Source: Brevundimonas pondensis
GTDB lineage: Bacteria; Pseudomonadota; Alphaproteobacteria; Caulobacterales; Caulobacteraceae
Assembly: GCF_017487345.1 (NCBI RefSeq)
Contig: NZ_CP062006.1
Location: 2,548,001-2,612,000, forward strand
DNA: 64,000 nt
Direction: 5' to 3'
Each line of letters opens with the position of its first letter. Position 1 is the stretch's first letter. A program made the translations under genes and the position numbers. A model generated the notes under the pieces. The model had not been told where the DNA came from and made no database searches. It worked only from the letters and a program-made list of their open reading frames with translations. This document shows, piece by piece, positions 1 to 9,083 of this stretch.

Positions 1-633
1 GACCTCGGGGCCCTGGCTGTATTTCTGATCGACCAGCAGGGCGATGGACTCGCCGCGCTTCATCCCCGCCATCAGCTCACGCGTGCCGTCGCCCTTGGGG
101 GCGAACAGCTTGATGCCGTAACGCTCGCGGCTCTGGCGGATCAGGGCGTCGACATAGGGGTTGTTGGCCGCGCGATAGGTGACCTGGCACGGCACGCCCG
201 CCGCCATGATGACCGCCGCCATGACCTCGAAATTGGCCAGATGGCCCGAGATCAGGACCACCGGCTTGCCGCTGTCGCGCACGGCGTGCAGCCGCTCCAG
301 CCCCACGATGTCGATGCGTCCGCTCTCCGGCGTCAGGCGATCCATGACCGCCAGTTCGGCGAAGGTGCGACCGGTCTGCTCCCACTGGTCAACGGCCAGC
401 CGCTCGCGCACGGCGGGGTCCATGTCGGGGAAGGCGATGCGCAGGTTGCGCGTCACTGTCTTGTGCGTGCCGGTCAGCGGCCCGAGCCAGCGCAGCAGCT
501 TGCCGCCGAAACCGGAGGCCCCCTCGACGCCCAGCGCGCGCAGGAAGGCGAACAGGACCTTGAAAGCCACGGCTTCCAGCCGCCAGTTCAGGTCCTGCAG
601 GAAGGAGACCTTGTTTTCACGCTCACCAGGCAA
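1..633 (-). CDS. Lipid A biosynthesis lauroyl/myristoyl acyltransferase (LpxL/HtrB family), 3'-truncated by window edge
   Basis: Partial gene running off the left edge. The translated part contains the acyltransferase HX4E signature in G-H-L-A-N-F-E near residue 130, preceded by V-V-L-I-S, as in the LpxL/HtrB family. These inner-membrane enzymes add a secondary acyl chain to Kdo-lipid IVA. The frame opens at a TTG at 633 that overlaps the end of the upstream SDR gene by 11 bases; no ATG exists upstream in frame, so the exact start is uncertain. The tight overlap suggests co-transcription with the SDR. A general lysophospholipid acyltransferase is the main alternative. Confidence 0.8.
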   Translation of the reverse strand, partial: MPGERENKVSFLQDLNWRLEAVAFKVLFAFLRALGVEGASGFGGKLLRWLGPLTGTHKTVTRNLRIAFPDMDPAVRERLAVDQWEQTGRTFAELAVMDRLTPESGRIDIVGLERLHAVRDSGKPVVLISGHLANFEVMAAVIMAAGVPCQVTYRAANNPYVDALIRQSRERYGIKLFAPKGDGTRELMAGMKRGESIALLVDQKYSQGPEV

Positions 634-1393
634 TCGTCAGTCCGCCGTCCACAACCAGGGTCTGTCCGGTCACATAGGCCGAGGCAGGGCTGCACAGATA
701 GACCGCCGTGCCCGCGATTTCATCAGGCTGGCCGATCCTTTTCAGAGGGGCGGGCTCGGTCACCGTCTTCAGCAGTTCCGGGTTCTCCCACAGGTATTTG
801 GCGAAATCGGTCTGGACCAGGCCTGGGGCGATGCAGTTCACTCGCACGTTCGACGGCCCGTATTCCACCGCCAGATTGCGCGCCAGCTGCATGTCGGCGG
901 CCTTGGAGATGTTGTAGGCGCCGATCAGGGCGTTCCCGCGCAAGCCCCCGATGGAGGAGATGATCAGGATCGCGCCATCCTTCCGCTCCAGCATCTGCGG
1001 CGCGATCATCTGGATCAGCCAGTGGTTGGAGATGACGTTGTTCTGAAGGATCTTCTCGAACTGGTCGTCGGCGATGCCCGCCATCGGCCCGGCGTAGGGG
1101 TTGGTCGCAGCGTTGCAGACCAGGATGTCGATCTGGCCGAAGGCGCTGTTGGTTTCGTCCACCAGCCGCTGCAGGTCTTCTTTCGAGGCGATGTTGGCGG
1201 GGATGGCGATGGCGCGGCCAACGCCATGTCTGTCATTGATGGCGGCCGCGACGTCCTCGCACGGCCCGGCCTTGCGCGAGGAGATGACGACGCGGGCGCC
1301 GTGCTCGGCCAGACGTTCGGCGATGGCCTTGCCGATGCCCTTCGAGGAGCCGGTGATGATGGCGACCTTGCCGCTCAGATCGAACAATTCCAT
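623..1393 (-). CDS. Short-chain dehydrogenase/reductase (SDR, FabG-like)
   Basis: Classical SDR of 256 residues, a normal family length. Visible motifs are the cofactor loop G-S-S-K-G-I-G (residues 15-21), N-A-A at 94-96, catalytic Ser near 146 and Y-N-I-S-K with Tyr160 and Lys164. The R-K pair near 40-41 after the second strand suggests NADP(H) preference. The substrate cannot be read from sequence; FabG-like 3-oxoacyl reduction or another hydroxyacyl/alcohol oxidation is possible. Its 3' end overlaps the acyltransferase start, which suggests one transcript. The ATG at 1393 is the only sensible start. Confidence 0.88.
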   Translation of the reverse strand: MELFDLSGKVAIITGSSKGIGKAIAERLAEHGARVVISSRKAGPCEDVAAAINDRHGVGRAIAIPANIASKEDLQRLVDETNSAFGQIDILVCNAATNPYAGPMAGIADDQFEKILQNNVISNHWLIQMIAPQMLERKDGAILIISSIGGLRGNALIGAYNISKAADMQLARNLAVEYGPSNVRVNCIAPGLVQTDFAKYLWENPELLKTVTEPAPLKRIGQPDEIAGTAVYLCSPASAYVTGQTLVVDGGLTIAW

Positions 1394-1504
1394 GCGTTAA
1401 CCTCCCTTGGGGCCGGATTTCTGTGTCCCAACCCTAGCCGTTATCTCTAGTTAGACCGATACTCGGCCGATTCCATAAGGGAAAGGCGGCTCGACACCGG
1501 CCCC

Positions 1505-2773
1505 ATGCGCAAGATCACCGGCGGTTTTCTGTTCTTCGGCTACCTGTTCATCGCCCTGACCATCGGGGCGGCGATCTGGCGCGCCGGTCTGGGCGCGGGC
1601 CCGGGCGCGGCCGGGGTGCTGGGCGCACTGGGGGTTCTGGTCGGGCTGCACGCCGTGATCGCCGGCATCCTGGACCGCCGCGCCCTGCGCAAGGAGATCG
1701 CCAAGGTCCGCGAGGCGCACCGCCTGCTGGCCGACGCCATGGAGTCGACGCAAGGCGCCCTGACCGAGCTGGCCGAAGCCATCGAGAGCGGCGCCCTGTC
1801 CAGGACCGAGGCCCTGACCGGCGAAGTGCGGATGCTGGAGGGCCTGGTCCAGCAGATGAGCGACTCGATCGACGAGCGTCTGGCCTCCTCGCCCATCACC
1901 GCCGACACCTATGAGGGCCGTCGTCAGGTCCAGTCGAACACCCTGCTGAAGACCGTCCACGACGCCCTGACTGAAAACCGCATCGACCTCTATCTGCAGC
2001 CGGTCGTCACCCTGCCGCAGCGCCGGACCGTCTTCTACGAGAGCTTCACCCGCCTGCGCGACCCGTCGAACCGGGTCATGATGCCGGCCGAGTATCTTTC
2101 GGTGGCCGAGGGCGAAGGCCTGCTGCCCGCCATCGACAACCTGCTGCTGTTCCGCTGCGCCCAGATCGTGCGCCGACTGGCGCGTCAGGACCGCAAGGTC
2201 GGGGTTTTCTGCAACATCTCCCTGGCCTCGCTGGGCGACGAGACCTTCTTCCCTCAGTTCCTCGACTTCCTCAGCCAGAACCGCGACCTGAAGGACGCCC
2301 TGATCTTCGAGCTGGGCCAGGCGACGTTCGAAGCGCGCGGCGCGTCCGAGGCCCGCAACATGGCCAAGCTGGCCGACCTGGGCTTCCGCTTCTCCATCGA
2401 CAAGGTGCAGACCCTGGATCTGGACTTCGCCGACCTGCAACGCTCGGACGTGCGCTTCATCAAGATCGCCGCCGACCTGCTGATCGAACAGCTGCTGGAT
2501 CTGGACGGCGCCGCGCCCCTGGCCACCCAGCCCGACATCCAGGCCGCCGACTTCGCCCCCCTGACCCGCCGCTACGGCCTCGAACTGATCGCCGAAAAGG
2601 TCGAGAGCGAGAAACAGGTCGTCGACATCCTCGAGCTGGACGTCGCCATGGGCCAGGGCCACCTGTTCGGCGAGCCCCGCGCCATCAAGGAAGCCGTCCT
2701 TGCCGAGACCGACCCGCCCACCGAGTTCGTCCGTTCGACGCTGAAGTCGGCCGAGCAGCGCCGCCGGTTCTGA
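1505..2773 (+). CDS. tipF: TipF-like membrane protein with degenerate EAL domain (flagellar positioning, c-di-GMP receptor)
   Basis: 422 residues: two N-terminal membrane segments (about 5-22 and 36-54), a charged coiled-coil stretch (about 58-130) and an EAL domain (about 150-400). This is the architecture of Caulobacter TipF, a c-di-GMP-binding factor that helps place the flagellum at the pole. The signature reads E-S-F at 179-181 instead of E-A-L, and several metal-ligand motifs look altered (for example F-S-I-D-K where active enzymes have a D-D pair). A catalytically silent receptor is therefore more likely than an active phosphodiesterase. The identification rests on architecture and on the degenerate motif; another EAL protein is possible. 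Confidence 0.75.
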   Translation: MRKITGGFLFFGYLFIALTIGAAIWRAGLGAGPGAAGVLGALGVLVGLHAVIAGILDRRALRKEIAKVREAHRLLADAMESTQGALTELAEAIESGALSRTEALTGEVRMLEGLVQQMSDSIDERLASSPITADTYEGRRQVQSNTLLKTVHDALTENRIDLYLQPVVTLPQRRTVFYESFTRLRDPSNRVMMPAEYLSVAEGEGLLPAIDNLLLFRCAQIVRRLARQDRKVGVFCNISLASLGDETFFPQFLDFLSQNRDLKDALIFELGQATFEARGASEARNMAKLADLGFRFSIDKVQTLDLDFADLQRSDVRFIKIAADLLIEQLLDLDGAAPLATQPDIQAADFAPLTRRYGLELIAEKVESEKQVVDILELDVAMGQGHLFGEPRAIKEAVLAETDPPTEFVRSTLKSAEQRRRF

Positions 2774-2818
2774 TCCCGCAGCCGAAAGCCGCCAGACAGG
2801 CCGCGCGGGTCGCTGTCT

Positions 2819-3523
2819 ATGGCGCCCATGACCGACGCTGCTTCTCCCCTCGACTGGCCCCGTATCGCCGATGATCTGAACGCCCGGGGCTGGGCCGTGG
2901 TCGGACCGCTGCTGACGCCCACGACCTGCGAGGCCCTGCAAGCCCTCTACGACCAACCCGAGCGGTTCCGCAGCCGCATCGTCATGCAGCGCCACGGCTT
3001 CGGGCAGGGCGAGTATCAGTATTTCGCCACCCCCTTGCCCGATCCCCTGCCCCGGCTGCGAGCGCGGCTCTATGAAGGTCTGGCCCTCATCGCTAACGAC
3101 TGGGCGGCGCGGCTGGATCGGCCGGGCTTCCCCGACAGCCTCGACGAGCTGACCGCGCAATGCCGCGCGGCGGGCCAGACGCGGCCGACCTCGCTGATGC
3201 TGCGCTACGGCCCCGGCGACTACAACCGGCTGCATCAGGACCTCTACGGCGATCTGGTCTTCCCGTTGCAGGCGGCCATCCTGCTCAGCGATCCGGCCGA
3301 TTTCGAGGGCGGTGAGTTCGTGCTGGTCGAGCAGAAGCCCCGCTCGCAGTCACAGGCCCATGTCGTGCCGCTGAAACAGGGCGAGGCGGTGATCTTCGCC
3401 GTGCGCGAACGTCCCGTCGCCGGAACGCGCGGCGACTACCGCGTGCAGATGCGCCACGGCGTCAGCACGGTGCGATCGGGCAAGCGGATTACGTTGGGGC
3501 TGATCTTTCATGACGCGAGTTGA
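2819..3523 (+). CDS. 2OG-Fe(II) oxygenase (PF09859-type)
   Basis: 234 residues. The iron-binding triad is visible as L-H-Q-D (about 138-141) and a distal His in M-R-H-G-V (about 212), with an Arg in R-I-T-L-G about ten residues later that would bind the 2-oxoglutarate carboxylate. The arrangement, including the R-Y-G-P-G-D-Y-N segment just before the first His, matches a bacterial oxygenase family whose database name refers to damaged-DNA processing; that function is poorly tested. Two in-frame ATGs lie at 2819 and 2828. It stands alone after tipF and is followed by an intergenic repeat. Confidence 0.82.
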   Translation: MAPMTDAASPLDWPRIADDLNARGWAVVGPLLTPTTCEALQALYDQPERFRSRIVMQRHGFGQGEYQYFATPLPDPLPRLRARLYEGLALIANDWAARLDRPGFPDSLDELTAQCRAAGQTRPTSLMLRYGPGDYNRLHQDLYGDLVFPLQAAILLSDPADFEGGEFVLVEQKPRSQSQAHVVPLKQGEAVIFAVRERPVAGTRGDYRVQMRHGVSTVRSGKRITLGLIFHDAS

Positions 3524-3537
3524 GGAACGCGCGGTTC

Positions 3538-3680
3538 CTCTTTCCTCCCCATTCCATGGGGAGGTGGCGCGGCGCTGAAAGCGACGTGACGGAGGGGGCG
3601 GCGCTACGCGATGCAGGACAGGAGGGCGGCGTCGTCGCCTCCACCACTTCGTGGTCCCCCTTCCCCATGAAATGGGAAGG
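3538..3680. repeat. Intergenic palindromic repeat element
   Basis: The gap between the oxygenase and ileS holds two related small palindromes. One is cctccccattccatggggagg at about 3544-3564 (arms around a central CCATGG) and the other is a cttcccca/tgggaag pair at about 3660-3679. They are separated by GC-rich sequence that includes an accacttcgtggt palindrome. Similar short intergenic repeats are common in Caulobacterales and sphingomonads. No gene is supported here. Confidence 0.6.
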
Positions 3681-3683
3681 AAA

Positions 3684-3714
3684 GAAAAAGGCCCCTCCGT
3701 CGAAACGGTGGGGC
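3684..3714 (-). terminator. Intrinsic terminator of ileS
   Basis: On the minus strand a GC-rich stem (ggccccaccgt / acggaggggcc around a tcg loop) is followed by TTTTTC, directly after the ileS stop codon. Confidence 0.85.
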
Positions 3715-3722
3715 CTGATCCC

Positions 3723-6692
3723 TTAAGCCTTCTGCGCGTCCAGCCAGCGGACGGCGTCGGCGTCGCGGGCCGACAGGTCGGGGTAGTCGGCGTCCGATCC
3801 GACGTCCGGCACGCGGCGCCACGAGCGGGCGCACTTGGGATGGTCGGCCAGCTTGACCTCGACGGTGACGGCGTCGCCGCCGACCACAAGCTCAGCGCCC
3901 GAGGTGCGGAAGACCTCGGCGGCGTCCAGACCCTCGAAAGGCGCCAACAGCTCAGCCGGGGCCGTGACCACCGGCCAGGCGTCCAGGGCGCCGCCGATCA
4001 GCTTGTCGCGACGCGCGGCTTCCAGCGCCTCGTTGACCACTTCCAGCACCGTGTTGACCCCGGCCCAACGACGGGCTTCGGCATCATGTCGCCACGTATC
4101 GGTCGTCTGCGGGATCACCCGCGCGCAGTTGGTGCCGGCGTCCGGGAAGCGGGTCGTCCAGGCCTCGTCCATGGTGAAGGGCGTCAGCGGGGCGAGCCAG
4201 GCGGTCAGGCGGCTGAAGACCTCGTCCATCACCGTGCGCACGGCGCGGCGGCGGACGCTGTCAGGACGGTCGCAATAGAGGCTGTCCTTGCGCACGTCGA
4301 AGTAGAGCGCCGACAGGTCGCCCGAGCAGAACTCCAGCACCGGACGGATCACATCCTGGAAGCGGTATTCCTCATAGGCCTGACGCACCTGACCATCCAG
4401 TTCCCACAGACGGTGCAGGATGAACTGCTCCAACGGCGGCATCTCCGAACGATCAAGGCGCTCGGTCTCGTCGAAGCCGTTCAGCGCGCCCAGCAGATAG
4501 CGGACGGTGTTGCGCAGCTTGCGATAGGCGTCGACCGTGGTCTGCAGGATCTGCTTGCCGATGCGCTGGTCGTCCGAATAGTCGACCAGGGCCACCCACA
4601 GACGCAGGATGTCGGCGCCCGACTCCTTGATGATGGTCAGGGGGTCGGTGGTATTGCCCCGCGACTTCGACATCTTCTCCCCGTTTTCATCCAGGGTGAA
4701 GCCGTGGGTCAGGACGGCCTTGAACGGCGCGCGACCGCGCGTGCCGCAACCTTCCAGCAGCGACGACTGGAACCAGCCGCGATGCTGGTCCGAGCCTTCC
4801 AGATAGAGATCGGCGGGCCAGTGCGACGGGCGGTCGCCCGCATAGCCGTTCGCCGCCGTGCGCGGGTCCAGCGTGAAGGCGTGGGTCGAGCCGCTGTCGA
4901 ACCAGACGTCGAGGATGTCGGTGACCTTCTCGAACCGCTCGGGATCGTGCGCGCCCAGGAAGTCGGCGTCGGGGGCCGAGAACCAGACGTCGGCCCCGCC
5001 CTCGGCCACGGCCTTGACGATGCGGGCGTCGACCTCGGGGTCGTGCAGGGGCTGGCCGGTCTGCTTGTCCACGAACATGGCCAGGGGCGTGCCCCAGGCG
5101 CGCTGACGGCTGATCAGCCAGTCGGGACGGCCCTCGACCATCGAACGAATGCGGTTCTTGCCCGCCGCCGGGTGGAAGGCGGTGGCGTCGATGGCGTTCA
5201 GGGCCCGGTCGCGCAGGGTGTTGTCGTCGTCCAGCGCCTCATCCATGCGGATGAACCCCGAATTCTTGGAGTTTAGTGGTTCATCCATTCGGATGAACCA
5301 CTGGGGCGTGTTGCGGAAGATGATCGGGGCTTTCGAACGCCAGGAGTGCGGATAGGAGTGCTCCATCCGGCCGCGCGCCAGCAGATTGCCGGCCTCGATC
5401 AGCTTTTCCATCACCGTGCCGTTGGCGGGACCGAACTTTCCGGTCTTCTTGCCCTCGGTTTCCAGCACCTTCAGCCCCGCGAACAGGGGGACGTGGTCGT
5501 AATAGGCGCCGTCGGGATCGACCGTCTCCGGCACCTCGCGGTGGCCGTGGGCCAGCCAGACCGCGTAGTCGTCCGCGCCGTGGCCCGGCGCGGTGTGGAC
5601 GAAGCCGGTGCCGGCGTCGTCGGTGACGTGGTCGCCCGCCAGCAGGGGCACCGAGAAGCCGTAGCCGCTGTCCAGCGCCGCCAGCGGGTGGGCGCATTCC
5701 AGACCCGAGGGGTTGATGGCGTCGACGCGGGTGAAGCCGCTGATCTTGGCGGCCTTGAACACGTCCTCGGCCAGCTTGTCGGCGATGATGAAGCGGTCAC
5801 CAGGCTTGGCCCAGGGCTCGTAGTCCAGGCCCTCCTCAAGCGCCGTGACCTCATAGAGGCCATAGGCGATCTCGGGGCCGTAGCTGATGGCCCGGTTGGC
5901 CGGGATGGTCCAGGGCGTGGTCGTCCAGATCACCACCGAGGGCGTGGCCGCGCGGAAGGACAGCAGGTCATCCGGATGGCTGTCGGTCGCGCCGACCACC
6001 GGGAACTTGACCCAGATCGTGGGCGAGACGTGGTCGTGATACTCGACCTCGGCGTCGGCCAGGGCCGTGCGCTCGACCGGCGACCACATGACGGGCTTGG
6101 AGCCGCGATACAGCTGGCCCGTGTTCTTGAACTTGTGGAACTCGGCGACGATGGCCGCCTCGGACGTGAAGTCCATGGTGGCGTAGCGGTTGGCGAAGTC
6201 GCCGGTGATCCCCAGGCGCAGGAACTGGTCGCGCTGCAGGTCGATGTATTTTCCGGCGTACTCGCGGCAGGCGGTGCGGAACTCTTCCTTCGACACCTCG
6301 TCCTTGCGGCGGCCCTTGGCGCGGAACTGCTCCTCGATCTTCCACTCGATCGGCAGGCCGTGGCAGTCCCAGCCCGGCACGTAGTCGACGTCATAGCCCA
6401 GCAGGAAGCGCGAGCGGACCACGAAGTCCTTCAGCGTCTTGTTCAGGGCGTGGCCGATGTGGATGTCGCCGTTGGCGTAGGGCGGACCGTCGTGCAGCAC
6501 ATAGAGCGGCGCCTTCTGGGCCTGACGCGTCGCACGCAGATGGCCATAGAGGTCGCCCCACTGGGCCAGGATTTCCGGCTCTTTCTTGGGCAGGCCGCCC
6601 CGCATGGGGAAGGGCGTCTCGGGCAGGAAGACGGTGTCGCGATAGTCGCGGCCAGCTGCGTCGGAGGCGGTGTCGTTGGTGGCGTCGGCCAT
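3723..6692 (-). CDS. ileS: Isoleucyl-tRNA synthetase
   Basis: Class I synthetase charging tRNA-Ile. Visible are the HIGH motif (H-I-G-H, about residue 76-79, after D-G-P-P-Y-A-N-G), the editing domain, K-M-S-K-S near 672 and the C-terminal anticodon-binding region. I chose the ATG at 6692, giving 989 residues; an upstream ATG at 6770 would add 26 poorly supported residues. An unusual in-frame segment at about 5257-5298 duplicates F-I-R-M-D-E with P-L-N-S-K-N-S-G between the copies (see findings). A terminator follows the stop. Confidence 0.97.
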   Translation of the reverse strand: MADATNDTASDAAGRDYRDTVFLPETPFPMRGGLPKKEPEILAQWGDLYGHLRATRQAQKAPLYVLHDGPPYANGDIHIGHALNKTLKDFVVRSRFLLGYDVDYVPGWDCHGLPIEWKIEEQFRAKGRRKDEVSKEEFRTACREYAGKYIDLQRDQFLRLGITGDFANRYATMDFTSEAAIVAEFHKFKNTGQLYRGSKPVMWSPVERTALADAEVEYHDHVSPTIWVKFPVVGATDSHPDDLLSFRAATPSVVIWTTTPWTIPANRAISYGPEIAYGLYEVTALEEGLDYEPWAKPGDRFIIADKLAEDVFKAAKISGFTRVDAINPSGLECAHPLAALDSGYGFSVPLLAGDHVTDDAGTGFVHTAPGHGADDYAVWLAHGHREVPETVDPDGAYYDHVPLFAGLKVLETEGKKTGKFGPANGTVMEKLIEAGNLLARGRMEHSYPHSWRSKAPIIFRNTPQWFIRMDEPLNSKNSGFIRMDEALDDDNTLRDRALNAIDATAFHPAAGKNRIRSMVEGRPDWLISRQRAWGTPLAMFVDKQTGQPLHDPEVDARIVKAVAEGGADVWFSAPDADFLGAHDPERFEKVTDILDVWFDSGSTHAFTLDPRTAANGYAGDRPSHWPADLYLEGSDQHRGWFQSSLLEGCGTRGRAPFKAVLTHGFTLDENGEKMSKSRGNTTDPLTIIKESGADILRLWVALVDYSDDQRIGKQILQTTVDAYRKLRNTVRYLLGALNGFDETERLDRSEMPPLEQFILHRLWELDGQVRQAYEEYRFQDVIRPVLEFCSGDLSALYFDVRKDSLYCDRPDSVRRRAVRTVMDEVFSRLTAWLAPLTPFTMDEAWTTRFPDAGTNCARVIPQTTDTWRHDAEARRWAGVNTVLEVVNEALEAARRDKLIGGALDAWPVVTAPAELLAPFEGLDAAEVFRTSGAELVVGGDAVTVEVKLADHPKCARSWRRVPDVGSDADYPDLSARDADAVRWLDAQKA

Positions 6693-6979
6693 GGGGTAAT
6701 CTTTGTCTTTTGCGCGGGCGCCGAGGAGGCGGCGCGAACGCAGTCTAGCGTGAAGGCCGTTGAACGGCATCGGCGATATTCGATCCCGACGTGCGCGGGG
6801 CTGACCAGCCCTGGCGCTACGCCGGGCGGCTAATCGAAATCGGACGGATCACGCGAACGGTCATGGTTGAAACCGTCTAGCAGAGGAGGCCACCCGCGCG
6901 CCATCCCCGCGCGGCCAAAGCTTGTCTTTAGGCGCGGCTGACCGGATAGTCCTCACTCGAGGTTGACGGGAGGCTTTGA

Positions 6980-7126
6980 ATGGTCCGGACTGCGACGACA
7001 CCCCGCTCGAAAGCCCTCTGGGGCGTGAGCCTTTCGCTGTGGCTGCTGGCCGGGACAATCGGCGTCAGCGCCTTCACCATGAACATGGGCGCCGTCATGC
7101 ATGACATCTATTGCCAGGATCACTAG
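6980..7126 (+). CDS. Predicted small single-pass membrane protein (48 aa)
   Basis: A 48-codon frame starting M-V-R-T-A-T-T-P, preceded by a gggagg-like ribosome site eight bases upstream. After a basic N-terminus (R-S-K) comes one hydrophobic segment of about 20 residues (about 14-33), then a short polar tail ending C-Q-D-H. No family is recognised. Support is the ribosome site, the membrane-protein layout and its fit into a gap otherwise free of genes. It could be a chance frame in GC-rich DNA. Confidence 0.5.
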   Translation: MVRTATTPRSKALWGVSLSLWLLAGTIGVSAFTMNMGAVMHDIYCQDH

Positions 7127-7179
7127 CGACCCTGCGGTCACCGCGTCGTCCAGGAAATGACAGGCAAGGAGCCGTTGGC

Positions 7180-7737
7180 ATGCGTATTCAAGTCTTGGTG
7201 ACGGCGACGGTGCTGGCCCTGACGGCGACGGCCTGCTCTCCCGCCGAGGACAAGGCGCCCGCCCCGGCCGAAGCGCCGCTGACCGGGCGGGCGACCATCT
7301 ATGCCGCCGGCGAGCAGAGCGCCGAGGCTTTCGCCCGCGCCCTCTATGCAGACGCCGCCGCGCCTGTGGCCAACGATCCCGCCGCGGCGGCGATCAGCCC
7401 CGGTCGCGACCCGCTGTATTCGCGCACCATGAACGCCCTGATCGGCGTCGACTTCCGCGAGGCCGAGGCCAAGAACGAAGTCCCCTATCTGAACTATGAT
7501 CCGATCTGCGCCTGTCAGGACGCCGACGGCTTCGCCCTGACCGCGCTGAAGATGACGCCCGACGGCGACAAGGCGGCCACCGCCGAAGTGGCCTTCACCA
7601 ACCACGGCCAGACCCATCAGCAGACGCTCAAGCTGGTCAGGGAAGGCCCCATGTGGCGCATCGCCGACGTCGTCGACGCCAAGGGCAAGTCCCTGCACGA
7701 CGCCCTGATGGCCATCGCCGAGAAGGCCGAGGGCTGA
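7180..7737 (+). CDS. Predicted lipoprotein, possibly DUF3828-like
   Basis: 185 residues from the ATG at 7180, chosen because a caaggag site lies upstream and because it starts a clean lipoprotein signal peptide ending L-T-A-T-A-C. An upstream ATG at 7111 would put extra residues before the signal. The rest is soluble, with one C-A-C pair (about residues 110-112) and a C-terminal R-E-G-P-M-W-R-I-A-D-V segment typical of NTF2-like or DUF3828-type envelope proteins. Function unknown; location in a membrane lipid anchor is inferred. Confidence 0.75.
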   Translation: MRIQVLVTATVLALTATACSPAEDKAPAPAEAPLTGRATIYAAGEQSAEAFARALYADAAAPVANDPAAAAISPGRDPLYSRTMNALIGVDFREAEAKNEVPYLNYDPICACQDADGFALTALKMTPDGDKAATAEVAFTNHGQTHQQTLKLVREGPMWRIADVVDAKGKSLHDALMAIAEKAEG

Positions 7738-7858
7738 GCCCGGCAACCCCTGCGACACGCGACCGTTAGCGATCCTGTCATCATCGTGTTAAGAGCCCCG
7801 CCCTTTATAGCGGCGGCGGTGTCGCCAAAGCAGTTTCAGACTTCGGGAGAAGCCACAC

Positions 7859-9064
7859 ATGAGCAGGGTGCTGGTTATCGGTGCAGGCGGCGTCAGCTCC
7901 GTCGCGGTCCACAAGATGGCGATGAATGCGGACATCTTCTCGCATATCACCCTGGCGAGCCGCACCAAGTCCAAGTGCGACGCCATCGCTGAATCCGTGA
8001 AGTCGCGCTTTGGCGTGACCATCGACACGGCGGCCATCGACGCCGACGATGTCGCCGCGACCACGGCCCTGATCCAGTCGGTCAAGCCGGCTCTGGTGGT
8101 CAACCTGGCCCTGCCCTATCAGGACCTGTCGATCATGGACGCCTGCCTGGCCGCCGGCGTCAACTACCTCGACACGGCCAACTATGAGCCGCGCGACGAA
8201 GCCAAGTTCGAATACAAGTGGCAGTGGGCCTATCAGGAGCGCTTCAAGGAAGCCGGCCTGATGGCGCTGCTCGGCTCGGGCTTCGACCCGGGCGTGACGT
8301 CGGTCTTCGCCACCTACACCAAGAAGCACCTGCTGGACCGGATCGACACGCTCGACATCCTGGACTGCAACGGCGGCGACACGGGTCTGCCCTTCGCCAC
8401 CAACTTCAACCCGGAAATCAACCTGCGCGAAGTGACCGCCAACTCGCGTCACTGGGAAAACGGCCAGTGGGTCGAGGGCCCGGCCCTGTCGCACAAGCAG
8501 GCTTTCGATTTCGAGGGCGTGGGTCAGAAGAACATGTACCTCATGTACCATGAGGAACTGGAATCCCTGGCCAAGTTCTACCCGGAAATCAAACGCATCC
8601 GCTTCTGGATGACCTTCGGCGACAGCTACCTGAAGCACCTGGAAGTGCTGGAAAACATCGGCATGACCTCGATCGAGCCGATGATGTTCCAGGGCCGCGA
8701 GATCATCCCGATCGAGTTCCTGAAGGCCCTGCTGCCGGAACCCTCGTCGCTGGGTCCGATCACCAAGGGCAAGACGAACATCGGCACCATCGCCACCGGC
8801 GAAAAGGACGGCGTCGCCAAGACCTTCTACGTCAAGAACATCTGCGACCACGAAGCCGCCTATGCCGAAACCGGCAACCAGGCTGTCAGCTACACCACGG
8901 GCGTTCCGGCCATGATCGGCGCGGCCATGATGCTGACTGGCGCCTGGAAGGGCGACGGCGTCTTCAACATGGAGCAGCTGGACCCCGATCCCTTCATGGA
9001 CATGCTGAACAAGCATGGCCTGCCGTGGACCGTCGAAGAGCTGGACGCTCCTCTCGCTTTCTAA
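7859..9064 (+). CDS. Carboxynorspermidine/carboxyspermidine dehydrogenase (saccharopine dehydrogenase family)
   Basis: 401 residues with an N-terminal Rossmann fold (G-A-G-G-V-S-S at 8-14) and the catalytic-domain layout of the saccharopine dehydrogenase family. In this subfamily the enzyme condenses aspartate semialdehyde with a diamine (putrescine or diaminopropane) to carboxyspermidine or carboxynorspermidine, using NADPH. The assignment is strengthened by the gene 19 bases downstream, which encodes the matching decarboxylase. Together they form the aspartate-semialdehyde route to spermidine-type polyamines, replacing the S-adenosylmethionine decarboxylase route. Confidence 0.92.
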   Translation: MSRVLVIGAGGVSSVAVHKMAMNADIFSHITLASRTKSKCDAIAESVKSRFGVTIDTAAIDADDVAATTALIQSVKPALVVNLALPYQDLSIMDACLAAGVNYLDTANYEPRDEAKFEYKWQWAYQERFKEAGLMALLGSGFDPGVTSVFATYTKKHLLDRIDTLDILDCNGGDTGLPFATNFNPEINLREVTANSRHWENGQWVEGPALSHKQAFDFEGVGQKNMYLMYHEELESLAKFYPEIKRIRFWMTFGDSYLKHLEVLENIGMTSIEPMMFQGREIIPIEFLKALLPEPSSLGPITKGKTNIGTIATGEKDGVAKTFYVKNICDHEAAYAETGNQAVSYTTGVPAMIGAAMMLTGAWKGDGVFNMEQLDPDPFMDMLNKHGLPWTVEELDAPLAF

Positions 9065-9083
9065 GACCTGAGTAAAAGACGAC

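Noticed and set aside
3651..5276. 541-codon plus-strand frame inside ileS
   Set aside because: Antisense shadow; composition typical of the reverse of GC-rich coding DNA.
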